Part shown: positions 20,913 to 31,600 of the stretch, one piece after another
How the letters are laid out: each line of letters begins with the position of its first letter
Position numbering within the stretch: the first letter of the stretch is position 1
Assembly (NCBI GenBank): GCA_014529385.2
Contig: CM043966.1
Coordinates: 92,382,087-92,446,086, forward strand
Length of the DNA stretch: 64,000 nt
Reading direction: 5' to 3'
From: Adiantum capillus-veneris
Taxonomy: Eukaryota; Streptophyta; Polypodiopsida; Polypodiales; Pteridaceae
The notes under the pieces: generated by a model
Seen by the model: only the letters and a program-made list of their open reading frames with translations
What the model was told of the DNA's origin: nothing
Database searches by the model: none
Translations under genes and position numbers: made by a program

Positions 20913-21236
20913 TTGGATGACCCTTGAAGTGGACCAATGAGAATTAAGCTAGAGTAAATCTAGTTTAATTAATTTAAAAACATTTAATAAAAGAAACCAA
21001 TAAGAATTAAGTCTCCTAGAAGACTATTGGGCAGTCTCCCAAAGGGTCCAATGAGCATTCAGGAGCCCCATGGCTTGCCTGATTCCTATTGGCCAGGAGG
21101 AAAAGGGGTCCAATGAGAGTTTAGTTTAATTATTTAATTACCTCAAGCTCTCACAAAAGGGGAAACGGGGACACATGTCAGAAGGCTATCACTTATGCTG
21201 CTTAATTGTAACTGGCTTTACTTGGGGAGGTCCAAT
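20913..21236. promoter_or_regulatory. CCAAT-box cluster in gypsy-1 LTR
   Basis: Eight CCAAT or ATTGG pentamers in about 325 bp (near 20913, 20935, 20997, 21024, 21049, 21089, 21111, 21232), many in a longer GGTCCAATGAG context. They recur in the 3' LTR (about 28186-28512). They suggest NF-Y-type binding in the U3 promoter; function inferred. Confidence 0.6.
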
Positions 21237-21805
21237 GAGGCTGCAAGAAGAGAAAATAGCAAGGAGGCTCGCCCAAGAGAGAGGGGGGGCTGATTTTTTC
21301 TTGGCATTATCACACACACACACTCACACAATCTCATGTGTGAAGAAAGAGAAGACTATCTCTTCCCAAGCTTTAATGGAGAACTCATCACCTACTCCAA
21401 GCTTGTGAGATAGAAGCCTACCTCAACACTCTCTTGGCATGTGGATGCAAATCCAACCAAGAGCCAAGCTTCAACGCATGCTCATCTCCTCTACCAGGCT
21501 AATTACTAAGCTAAGCTATGCTAATATGAATGATTATGTGAGGAGATGTACATCTTTCTCGTAAGATACTCCTTCTTCCTCTCAATCTACCCTCATACCC
21601 TGCTAGCTCTCACCATCTTCGAAGGTGTGTGAGGTCTTGGGTATGAGAACGGGGATAATTCAAGTTGTGTTTGTTAAGTGTTTTGCTTAGTGCATGAAGC
21701 TTCCATCTTCATTGCACTAGCTAGTCTTGAAGGAACACAAAGAATTGTATTGTACAATGTCTCTCTTGATGGGAGAAACCATAACACAAAGCCTTTTGGA
21801 GGGGG

Positions 21806-21831
21806 GGACCGGCTCCATGCAAATCCGGTCC
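21806..21831. promoter_or_regulatory. GGACCGG/CCGGTCC inverted repeat in LTR
   Basis: Seven-base perfect arms around a 12-base loop, preceded by a G run. A closely matching element occurs in the unrelated LTR of element D (42502-42529 and 58968-58995) and in the gypsy-1 3' LTR (about 29078-29103). Confidence 0.65.
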
Positions 21832-22028
21832 TCAACTGTTGTCAATAGCTTGATTTCTCTCTCTTTTGAAAGTATTGTTGATGCTGTCTAACTAGGTGTT
21901 ATGCTTTTTGTTGCTCTCTCCACCCAAGCACTCTTGTAATTCTCATTATTAATCTATTCTAATGAAATGCCCACTATGTTCATGCTAATTTCCGCTACAC
22001 ATAAGTTATTAGGCCATTAAATGTTACA

Positions 22029-22041
22029 TTGGTATCAGAGC
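22029..22041 (+). other. Primer binding site (initiator tRNA-Met), gypsy-1
   Basis: TTGGTATCAGAGC immediately follows the 5' LTR; the TGGTATCAGAGC core is complementary to initiator tRNA-Met. Confidence 0.92.
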
Positions 22042-22445
22042 ACAAGGTTTCTCTTTTCTTGCTCAAGAAGGGAGGTCCTCAAGCTAGCTACAAATGGTTG
22101 GTATTATTAATTGCCTGTGAGTAAGTAGAATAGGGATTTTTCAGCCTTGCAGTGCGCCTGCCTTTGTGCAGTTAACGGGGCATCACCGTCAAGAGCTATG
22201 GTCTTAATAGTGGAGTCCTACGGGGCTTGCCTACGGCTTAACCACTATTGATCTATTAGAAGCTTGATAGGAACCGGTGCTCTTTTGGTGTTGAAGGACC
22301 CTCTCTTCTATTCCTTGCAATTAATGGTATTCGAGCCGCGGGTATAGTAGCTTGAGTGCTTTTTCTAAAGGGGTAAAGAGGAGTAGCAACTAGGGCTTGA
22401 AGTGCCAAAGTACACCTAAAAAGTTTACACCTAAAAGTTGTTAGA

Positions 22446-24449
22446 ATGGCTGACAATAGTAAAGAGAGTGAAATTAATGTTGATAACTTTGATTTTGCTC
22501 ATGAGCAAGCTACTAATGATGCTTCAATGCTTGTTAACTATCTTGTTTCTAGGCTTCAATAAGCCATGGGCAATCCGTCTCTCCAAAGTGAAGTGCAACG
22601 GCAGCTCTGTGCTCACGGGATTCTCCAAGCTCATCACCATGAAGAGAGAACACCTAGGAAGCCTCCTTGTGAGAGTACCAAAAGAGGTCTCTCTCCGATT
22701 CGGGAAGAAGAAGATAATCCATAAGAAGGGCTCAAGAATTTACTTATTGATGATGCATCTCCTTCCCAAAGGAGAACTCAAGAGCCTCCACCGAAGGAAC
22801 GAGAAAGAAGCGAGTCTCCCGCCACCTCGGCGGAGATGGCTCCACGAAGACGGCGGGCTAAACGCTCTCCATCACCACCAAAGCGGAGAAGACCATCATA
22901 TTCCTATCCTCACCACAATTCAAAGAGGGATGATAAAAAGCAAGAGAAGAAAAAGGCGAGAAAGAGGACACCCTCTTCTCCATCTTCTTCATCGTCTTCC
23001 TCTTATGAAAGCTATGGTGAAGACGACAAAGATCAAGACAAGAAAAAGGCAAGAAAGAGGTCACCCTCTTCTCCACCTTCTTCAAATTCTTCACCTTCTG
23101 AAGAAAGTGATGGTGCAACCTTTGAAACATCAAAAATAAGAGGCCATAGGAAATCCTATGCCGCATGGAAGAGGTCATCCAAGCTGAAGAAATTCAAAGA
23201 GGGAGGGAAGAGCATCTCTTTCCTTACCTATGATGGTACCTTTGGTGCTACGGACAAAGTCTTGGCCTTTATCCAACAATTCGATGCGGCGTTTGGAGAT
23301 GAGGGCTTCACGGAGTCCTCTAAGCTACGCCATGTAGCTATGCACTTTCAAAAGTCCGCCAGACAATGGTGGTCTATCCTACGAGCCAACGGTGAAGCTC
23401 CACGAACATGGAAGGCTTTAAGAGCTTCCATTATGAAGCAGTTTTTGGCCACGGATGCCAAAGACAAAGTACTCACCGAATGGCGAAGCTTAAAGCTCTC
23501 TCCCAATGAATCCATCCACAAATATGTAGACAAGTTTTGGGACTTACAACTCAAAGCCACTGTCTTCAAAAAGTTGGATTTTGGAGAGCAAAAGCAATAG
23601 TTTTGTGCGGGCTTAACCGAAGAAATGGCGGAGTATATCAACTCCCAAAGGCCACGTACCATATCGGCGGTAATACACCATACTATGGTGGCCTCTAGAA
23701 TCAATTTCTAAATGGAGGTTAAATGAAATAATAAGCCCTGGGAAAACAAGGGTTCCAATGAGCCTAAGGGGAAGGACAATGTCCAAAAGTCTCCTAAGGG
23801 CAACTCCAACAAAGCTAAAGAGAAGGGAGTTTACAAAGGTAATAACAAACTCTCTCCTGAAGAGCTTGAGCGTTATCGCAAGGATAACCGGTGTTTCAAG
23901 TGCGGCGAACAAGGGCATGCGTACCGCGCTTGTCCCCAAAAGAACAACCGCCAAGATCCTCCTAGAGCTTCCTTGGTTGAAATCCAAGAGGAGGAGACTC
24001 ACCAAACAAATCACAAAGGATCTCCTCTATGCCATGCTTGGGGAAAGGTAAGAGAACATGATGCTTTTATTCTCTTTGACCCTGGTTCTACTCACAATTT
24101 TATATCTATAGAGTTGGCCACCAAGCTAGGCATACAATCCTACGAGATGGGAGATATCCTACCCGCAGACAGTGCCTTCAAGGGGCAAGAAGCTTCAGTC
24201 ACTCCCTTAATCGGGAAATTGAGGCTTCATGTCCAAGGCTATGTGGACAAAGAGGACTTCTTTATCTCTCCTCTCAATCATGAGGATGTAATCCTAGGGG
24301 CACCATGGTTTGACCGCCTTGCTGCCGATGTTAAATTTCCTGAAAGGAGAATCTCCTTTAAGTTCAGGGAAAAAGACATGTATATAGATGCTAAGGAAAT
24401 GGGCAACACCATCCCATTGTACATACACCAGCTTTCAACAAGTCAATAA
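22446..24449 (+). pseudogene. gypsy-1 gag-protease, broken by nonsense codons
   Basis: The ATG at 22446 (MADNSKESEINVDN) opens a frame kept through 24449. Order: acidic N-terminus; Arg/Ser/Pro-rich basic region (about 22830-23130); retrotransposon gag domain (about 23200-23700, with ARQWWSILRANGE); zinc knuckle CFKCGEQGHAYRACP at 23892-23936; retropepsin-like domain with LFDPGSTHNFIS (Asp at 24078), where Asp-Pro-Gly replaces the usual Asp-Ser/Thr-Gly. In-frame stops near 22560, 22720, 23598 and 23709 mostly fit CAA/CAG to TAA/TAG. Pol lies in another frame, starting about 24464. That is either a programmed shift or a mutation; other chromoviruses usually fuse them, so mutation is more likely. 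Confidence 0.88.
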
Positions 24450-24463
24450 ACAACTCTATTTCC

Positions 24464-27394
24464 GTGTACATGATTTTTGTTAAAGATTCTAAAAATGAAC
24501 CTAATGCTTTAGCAAAAGAAAATAAAAGCAACCAAAAGGAATTAGAGTTATCCAATTTTCTCAAGGGGTTTAATGATGTTTTTATTGACGACATCCCTTG
24601 TGAGCTACCTCCTAAACGAGGTAATGATGACCATGCAATTGAACTTCTTCCAGGAAGTTCACCGCCTAACAAACCTCCTTATAGAGTATCTCAATCTCAA
24701 CAAGAGGAGATTATGCGGCAAGTGCATGAGTTAGTTGAGAAGGGCATGGTTAGGCCTAGCTCATCTCCATTTTTCTCACCTGTGCTATTAGTGCAAAAGA
24801 AAGACGGCACATATCGTATGTGTGTCGACTATAGAGCACTAAATAGGATCACTATCAAGAATAGGTTTCCCGTTCCACGGGTAGAATACCTATTTGATAA
24901 CCTACAAGGATCGACCTACTTCAGTAGGACTGACCTAAAAAGTGGCTATCATCAAATAAGGATAGTTGATCAAGACATTGTAAAGACCGCATTTCGTACT
25001 ACATTTGGTCTTTACGAATACATTGTCATGCCTTTTGGCCTGACCAATGCACCAGCCACATTCAACCGCTTGATGGAGAAGCTGTTCAGGCCTCATCGAA
25101 CCTTCACTGGAGTGTTCTTTGATGATATTATCATCTACTCTAATTCATTGGAGGAACACAAGCAACATCTTCACGTAATATTTCAAGTTTTAAGAGAGAA
25201 TAAACTTTATGTTAATCGAAAGAAAAGTGAATTTTTCTTGCAAGAGATTCAGTATTTAGGTCACATTATCTCTCAAGATGGCATCCAAATGGATCCATCC
25301 AAGTTAGAGGTAATAAAAGGATGGCCTAAAACAAGGAATCTTCATGAACTAAGAAGCTTTATAGGTATATGTGCATACTATAGACGCTTCATAGAAAAGT
25401 TCTCACAAATTGCGGGACCATTACATGACCTAACAAAGAAAAGCGTTAGGTATACATGGTCTGCTAAGGAGAACAATGCTTTCGAAAAGCTTAAAGAAAA
25501 GCTTATCTCTTAACCTGTGCTTACACTACCAGATCTCTCAAAACCATTTGAGGTCCAATGTGATACTTGTGGTGATTGCCTTGGAGCTGTTTTTCTCCAA
25601 GAAGGGCACGCCATAGGCTATGAGAGTCGAAGGCTCGACCCTGTTGAGCAAGCTCTAGGCATATATGAAAAGGAACTCCTTGCAGTTCTACATGCCTTAG
25701 ACTCATGGAAGCACTATTTATTGGGGACTCCTTTCATTCTGCGAACGGATCACCAAAGTCTTAAGTACTTCATGACACAGACCAAGCTCTCTGACAAACA
25801 AATGAGGTGGGAAAATTTTCTTTCGCAATTTCATTTTCATATTGCTCAGATTGCTGGCAAGCACAATCAAGTAGCCGATGCACTCTCAAGACGGCCGAGA
25901 GTGAATGCGGTTTCCATAGAAACTCACAATGATCTATCTTCAATGATAGATGAGTACGCTATTGATCCCGACTTTAGAGATGTGATTTCAGCCCTGGCAT
26001 TAGGGAAGAAAGAAGAACCATTCACTTTACAAGATGGTTATCTTCTCTATGGCAATAGACTATGCGTTACTAACTCACTACGTGAGAAAGTAATGTATGA
26101 ATCTCATGCTCCACCTTATGCGGGGCATAGAGGCATTCAGTCTACCTTAAAGGGAATAGAAACATATTTCTATTGGCCTACCATGAAAGTGAACATACAA
26201 GAGTATGTTTCCAAATGTGTGGTATGCCAAAAGACAAAATTTGATAGAGGGAAGCAACTTGGATTGCTTCAACCCTTGCCAATCCCTAATTCACCATGGG
26301 AGAGCATATCCATGGATTTTATCTTTGGATTGCCTAAGTCTATCCATGGGAATACGGGAATATGGACGATAGTAGACAGGTTCACTAAACAAGCTCATTT
26401 TATACCTGTCAAAAAGAGTATCAAAGCCCATCAAATGGCAACCCTCTTCATTTCACAAATTTTCAAGTACCATGGCTTGCCAATGTCCATAGTGTCGGAT
26501 AGAGATCCTAGAATGACCAGTAATTTCTGGAAGGGTCTCTTTGAGAATTTAGGTACAAGATTAAACTTCTCTTCGGCCTATCATCCACAAACGGATGGCC
26601 AAAGTGAAATAGCTAACCTAACAATTCTCGATCTACTAAAAGCCTATGTAACGGAAGTAGATCAAAGATCCCAATGGGAGAAGTACTTACCCTTAGTGGA
26701 GTATGCTTACAATAACACTGTACATACTTCCACGGGAAAAGCACCTTTCGAGGTAATTGAGGGAAGATCAAAAAGTCCCTTGCTACTTAAGGTACATGTG
26801 AAGATCTTCGCTGCAGATGAGTATAGCCGAGACCTACAAGAATCTTTTCAAAAGATTAAGGATGCTATCTCTATCTCACAGCAAAGGCAAAAGGCTGCTG
26901 CTGACAAGCATAGAAGAGCCCAAGACTTTAAAGAAAATGATTGGGTCTTGTTAAAATTTCCAAAGGCTCGATTAAGGCACACGACGGGCAAGAATCCTAC
27001 GGGCCACCAAAAGTACTATGCTAAACTAGCAACAAGGTACTATGGTCCCTTTCAGATTCTTAGGCCAATCAATGAGATGGCCTATCAACTCAAGTTTCCC
27101 AATCATTGGCTCATACACAATGCTTTCCATGTAAGCCTATTAAAGCCTTACAAAGGAGAGACACCTCAAGAACCAACTATTGAAGACCCACCGGAGATCG
27201 AGGACCAAGAGGAGGTGCTGCAGCCCGAGTCCATTCTCCGACATTAAGACAAGATACTAAGAGGCGGTAAGACTATCCGACGATATCTTATTAAGTTTAA
27301 GAATTATCCTTTTGAAGATGCTAGATGGATGCAAGGTATACAATTAAAGGATAACCTAAACCTTGTCAATGCTTACAATGCTTCCCAAGAGTAA
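24464..27394 (+). pseudogene. gypsy-1 pol: RT, RNase H, integrase, chromodomain
   Basis: The RT domain (about 24640-25290) has YRMCVDYRALNRIT, DLKSGYHQIR and the catalytic VFFDDIIIYS (25112-25141). RNase H (about 25550-25900) keeps Asp in QCDTCGDCLGAVF, Glu in EKELLAVLHA and Asp in RTDHQSLKYF. Integrase (about 26100-26900) keeps the HHCC zinc region (CVVCQKTK), Asp in SMDFIFGLP, Asp in VSDRDPRM and Glu in TDGQSEIAN. NAFHVSLLKPY (about 27119) leads to a chromodomain-like end (RRYLIKFKNYPFEDARWM, about 27279-27332). TAA codons at 25511 and 27245 are the only frame breaks, each one C-to-T step from CAA. The second cuts off the chromodomain. The enzyme set is otherwise complete. A chromodomain would guide insertion to marked chromatin. 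Confidence 0.92.
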
Positions 27395-27705
27395 GCAAAT
27401 GTACAAAATGTTTTTTAAAAAAATGAACAAAGTTTTTGTCTTATAAGACTCTCTTTTTTTTATTTTGTGCACAAAAATGAAGTAGTATGCATGCTTAGAT
27501 CAAGTTTGTGGAGACGACGTCTCCCAAACACCAAGTAGAGCTTGTCACTCTACCACGGAAGACTGATAGGACTGATGTGCAGACATGCTTGCGGCAGCCT
27601 CAGGCTCTCAAGCGCCAAATGGACTAGTCATCCATTATGGAAAAATTTCGTAGGGTAACATAGGGATCCTCTACCCGCTAAGAATAGTCGAGGACGACTA
27701 TGATT

Positions 27706-27718
27706 TCAAGAGAGAGTT
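27706..27718 (+). other. Polypurine tract of gypsy-1
   Basis: AAGAGAGAG-type purine run (about 27708-27717) just before the TGTCATAAT start of the 3' LTR. Confidence 0.7.
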
Positions 27719-27720
27719 AA

Positions 27721-29300
27721 TGTCATAATAATCAATATCTAATTCTCTTAAATCATTTCCTCATATTAAACTGATCATTTAATGTGGGGAAGTGCCAGGG
27801 GAGAAAAAGCTAGAATATTGGTTAAGCTAGCAGACCGGCCACAGTAGGGATACAAAGGAGGGAAAATAGGGATCCAAAGGGGGGGCCATCTGCAAAAGAG
27901 CCATGTGCAACAATGGCTAAAAATACCCTAAGGTTCAGCCCATTAAGACTTCCAAAATGCTAAGGTTCCAAAATTCAAAGGTTGTGTCCAAAGGGTTAAA
28001 GCTTAGGGGGAATTGGATGCTTTGTGTGCTCTCCAAAGTCAATGCACATTCCTACATGGGAGGGGGCGATCCCTTCTTCTAGGGGATGAGAGAGAAAGTC
28101 ATGCACACACAAGCCCCTTTACACAAAGGGAATTAGGGACACATGTCAGCTCCCTAGCCCAGATGCCCACAAGATGTACCCAATTCCTATTGGATGACCC
28201 TTGAAGTGGACCAATGAGAATTAAGCTAGATTAAATCTAGTTTAATTAATTTAAAAACATTTAATAAAAGAAACCAATAAGAATTAAGTCTCCTAGAAGA
28301 CTATTGGGCAGTCTCCCAAAGGGTCCAATGAGCATTCAGGAGCCCCATGGCTTACCTGATTCCTATTGGCTAGGAGGAAAAGGGGTCCAATGAGAGTTTA
28401 GTTTAATTATTTAATTACCTCAAGCTCTCACAAAAGGGGAAACGGGGACACATGTCAGAAGGCTATCACTTATGCTGCTTAATTGTAATTGGCTTGACTT
28501 GGGGAGGGCCAATGAGGTTGCAGGAAGAGAAAATAGCAAGGAGGCTCGCCCAAGATAGAGGGGGGGCTGATTTTTTCTTGGCATTATCACACACACACTC
28601 ACACAATCTCATGTGTGAAGAAAGAGAAGACTATCTCTTCCCAAGCTTTAATGGAGAACTCATCACCTACTCCAAGCTTGTGAGATAGAAGCCTACCTCA
28701 ACACTCTCTTGGCATGTGGATGCAAATCCAACCAAGAGCCAAGCTTCAATGCATGCTCATCTCCTCTACCAGGCTAATTACTAAGCTAAGCTATGCTAAT
28801 ATGAGTGATTATGTGAGGAGATGTACATCTTTCTCGTAAGATACTCCTTCCTCTCAATCTACTCTCATACCCTGCTAGCTCTCACCATCGTCGAAGGTGT
28901 GTGAGGTCTTGGGTCTGAGAACGGGGATAATTCAAGTTGTGTTTGTTAAGTGTTTTGTTTAGTGCATGAAGCTTCCATCTTCATTGCACTAGCTAGTCTT
29001 GAAGGAACACAAAGAATTGTATTGTACAATGTCTCTCTTGATGGGAGAAACCATAATACAAAGCCTTTTGGAGGGGGGGACCGGCTCCATGCAAATCCGG
29101 TCCTCAACTGTTGTCAATAGCTTAATTTCTCTCTCTTTTGAAAGTATTGTTGATGCTGTCTAACTAGGTGTTATGCTTTTTGTTTCTCTCTCCACCCAAG
29201 CACTCTTGTAATTCTTATTAGTAATCTATTCTAATGAAATGCCCACTATGTTCATGCTAATTTCTGCTACACATAAGTTATTAGGCCATTAAATGTTACA
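27721..29300 (+). repeat. 3' LTR of gypsy-1
   Basis: 1580 bp, TGTCATAATAATC...AAATGTTACA, followed by TTTTC (29301-29305). Small indels separate it from the 5' LTR. Confidence 0.95.
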
Positions 29301-29305
29301 TTTTC
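29301..29305. repeat. Target site duplication TTTTC of gypsy-1, right
   Basis: Matches 20434-20438 exactly. Confidence 0.93.
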
Positions 29306-31600
29306 ACTCTTGTTTTGTCCATTTCTTCTTGTATGGTGACCACTGCTAAGGTGAGATCAACGTTGTTTTCTTCTTCTCTCTTGTACTTGAGAGTTATGTG
29401 AATGATCTCTTTATTTTAATCCTCAGCTAGATTGGATATTAGTGCTACCTGTTCATAATGGACATAGATTATTGGATGATTGGCCCATGAATAGAAACTT
29501 GTGTCATCTCAGTAATGGTTTTTGGCACAGATTCCTTGATTTCATCTTTCTTGGTAAGAGTGACCTCCATTGGAGCGGTTGTCTCGAGTATTTTCTCTTG
29601 TCTATCTTCATGGGGAGTCTCCTTGAGAGAATGTATGGGCAAAGACTTCAGTCCTACCCTCTGGTGTTTCCTCCACATCTCTATATCTTTTTGATTGCAT
29701 GGTTTACCTATTGTTGTTGAGCTTCTAATAAAGTTGGTAAACCAACCATCCCGGGGTTTTCTTGTATTTTTAACAAGCCTTCAGCCTGGTTCACTTCATC
29801 TTGTACCTGATCAATTTTTACTTCCTATTCTTGATAAGTTTTCATGGGTTTTTCTTGCGTTTTTTGCAAGCCCTCTGACTTATTATCTTCACATGTAGTC
29901 TGCTCGGGTGTTTTTGGCTCTAGGTTGGGTGCTTCTTCTAGGCTGTAGCCTACATCTAACAAATCTTGGATGGTCTTTTTGGCTTGTTTTTGTTCAACGA
30001 GGGGTCTGTATGAAATGTTTCCCTTTATGCTCTCCTTGTGGAATTGGCTTTGGCTGGTTGGCTTTGGCTGAAGGCTTCATTTGTGGGTGGGGACTCCATA
30101 TGAATCAAATTTATGGGCACATGACTGGGTATCTTTGGTTCTACTTTTTGTTGAGTCTTCTATTGCTGCCCTTGCCTTGCCTGCTCCTCCTGCTGGTAGA
30201 TATGATCCATCATATCTTTGAATTTGTCATTATCAAAAGTTTCTTCTTTTGTAGTGATCTTAGCAGGTTAATCGCGGTCTAATCTTCTTTTTGTTCTCAA
30301 TTCTTTGGTGGAGACACCTTCTTCAGGTTGATCCCGAGTCTTCATTATTTTTGGCACCTTCCCTTCTACTTCTTCTTCTTCTGCTGGTCTTTTTGATGTT
30401 TGGATGGTTTGTTCTTTAATTTCGGCCTCATCATGTTTAATAGTCTTTGGGCCTGCTCTTTATTTTTTTTCTTCTCTGCATCTCTTCTTCTTTGAGCAAC
30501 CTCTCTTTGCTTCTATTTCCTCTCTTCTTTTGCCTTCAACTTTCTTTCTTGTTCATCCTTCGACTTTTTTTCTCTTGGCTCCACCCTCCTGGTGTATGCT
30601 TACATTGGTTTCCTTTCTTGAGTATTGGGGTCTAGTTGTTGGAGCTCTATCTTTTCCTCATTAGTCCCTGATCTAACTCACTCAGAGCTTCTGGCTCCTT
30701 CATCTCTCACATATTCTGGTTGTGTGGTATTTTTAGCCCTTGTGGTCCTTGCATATGTAGATGGTGTTGCCACCTTCCTTGCTTTTGGTTGTCATACTCT
30801 TTCTGCCCATTGATTTGAGTTTGGGGCATCCTCTAGTAAATTCTGCTCTCTGACAAAGCATGTTTCCATCTTCGTAACAAAATTGGCTCCCCCTAGGTGT
30901 GGTATGCCAAAAGGTTTGGCCCATTTATTTTTTGCAGCCACTGTACAAGCCGATTAAAGCCCCATTTGGCTAGATCTACAGGCACATGCATGTGTTGTAG
31001 CACATGTTGTAGCACTAATTTGTTAGGCCTTGTGTATCTACTTTGCCTATCAAAATGGAGGTGTCGGTGCAAAACCATCATCAAATGCTATGTCCTCCTT
31101 TCTTTGATGCTGCTAAATGTCAACATCTTTATAGTACTAAAATCCTCACCATCATAGCCTTGAGCCTTTATCGATTCTCCCCTTGGTAACTTTGTGATTT
31201 TTGATATGGCATCTGGGGTGATCTCTACGGTAACCTTCTCTTTGTCTTACTTTGTAAGAGTTTCAATCATCTTTTCTTCATCCACCTTCTAGAGAGTGAT
31301 GATTAGCTCATGATCTCTTCTGTAATCAGCTCTATGATTAGTTTGGAGAGGAAATCATCGACTCATAGCCTGCATATGAACCTGTCAAAATTTTGCGGTG
31401 TGTATGCTATTGAGCTAAAATCTTTGGGCATCTGTGGTTCTTCCCCTCTCTTTCCTTGCTCGTCCTTCCATACGCAAGGTTTTTTGATAGCTTTCCTTTT
31501 CCTCGAGCTTGTAGATGCTTTGGTGTCACATTTTCTTGGGTGTATCTGATCCTGTGACAAATGACAAAATTCCGATTTTTAGTTGGATAATAATCAATTG
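29306..31600 (-). pseudogene. Gag-like retroelement remnant H (minus strand)
   Basis: On the minus strand, open pieces in several frames join into a Lys/Glu/Gln-rich protein reading from about 31560 down to 29306. A more ordered part lies at about 30900-31560, with FDRQSRYTRPNKLVLQHVLQ (about 30990-31050). A low-complexity charged region follows (about 29440-30700). The layout resembles the large gag-like N-terminal ORFs of some plant LTR elements, but I cannot name a domain. It is interrupted by gypsy-1 and carries many stops. Confidence 0.45.

Larger units (their letters stand above)
20439..22028 (+). repeat. 5' LTR of gypsy-1
   Basis: 1590 bp. It starts TATCATAATAATC where the 3' LTR has TGTCATAATAATC, so the terminal TG is mutated to TA here. 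It ends TTAAATGTTACA. It holds a dense group of CCAAT/ATTGG boxes (20913-21236) and an inverted repeat GGACCGG...CCGGTCC (21806-21831). Confidence 0.95.
20439..29300 (+). mobile_element. Ty3/gypsy chromovirus, complete structure (gypsy-1)
   Basis: About 8.86 kb: LTR 20439-22028, tRNA-iMet site, gag-protease, pol, chromodomain remnant, purine tract, LTR 27721-29300, with TTTTC on both sides. The RT-RNase H-integrase order marks Ty3/gypsy, and the chromodomain-like tail marks a chromovirus. The two LTRs are very similar by eye, so insertion is fairly recent. Nonsense codons and one frameshift leave it non-autonomous. Confidence 0.95.

Noticed and set aside
21806-21831. Rho-independent terminator-like hairpin
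   Set aside because: Eukaryotic LTR context and no T tract; treated as an LTR motif.
22858-23178. 106-codon minus ORF opposite gypsy-1 gag
   Set aside because: Shadow of the Arg/Ser-rich gag segment; no independent support.
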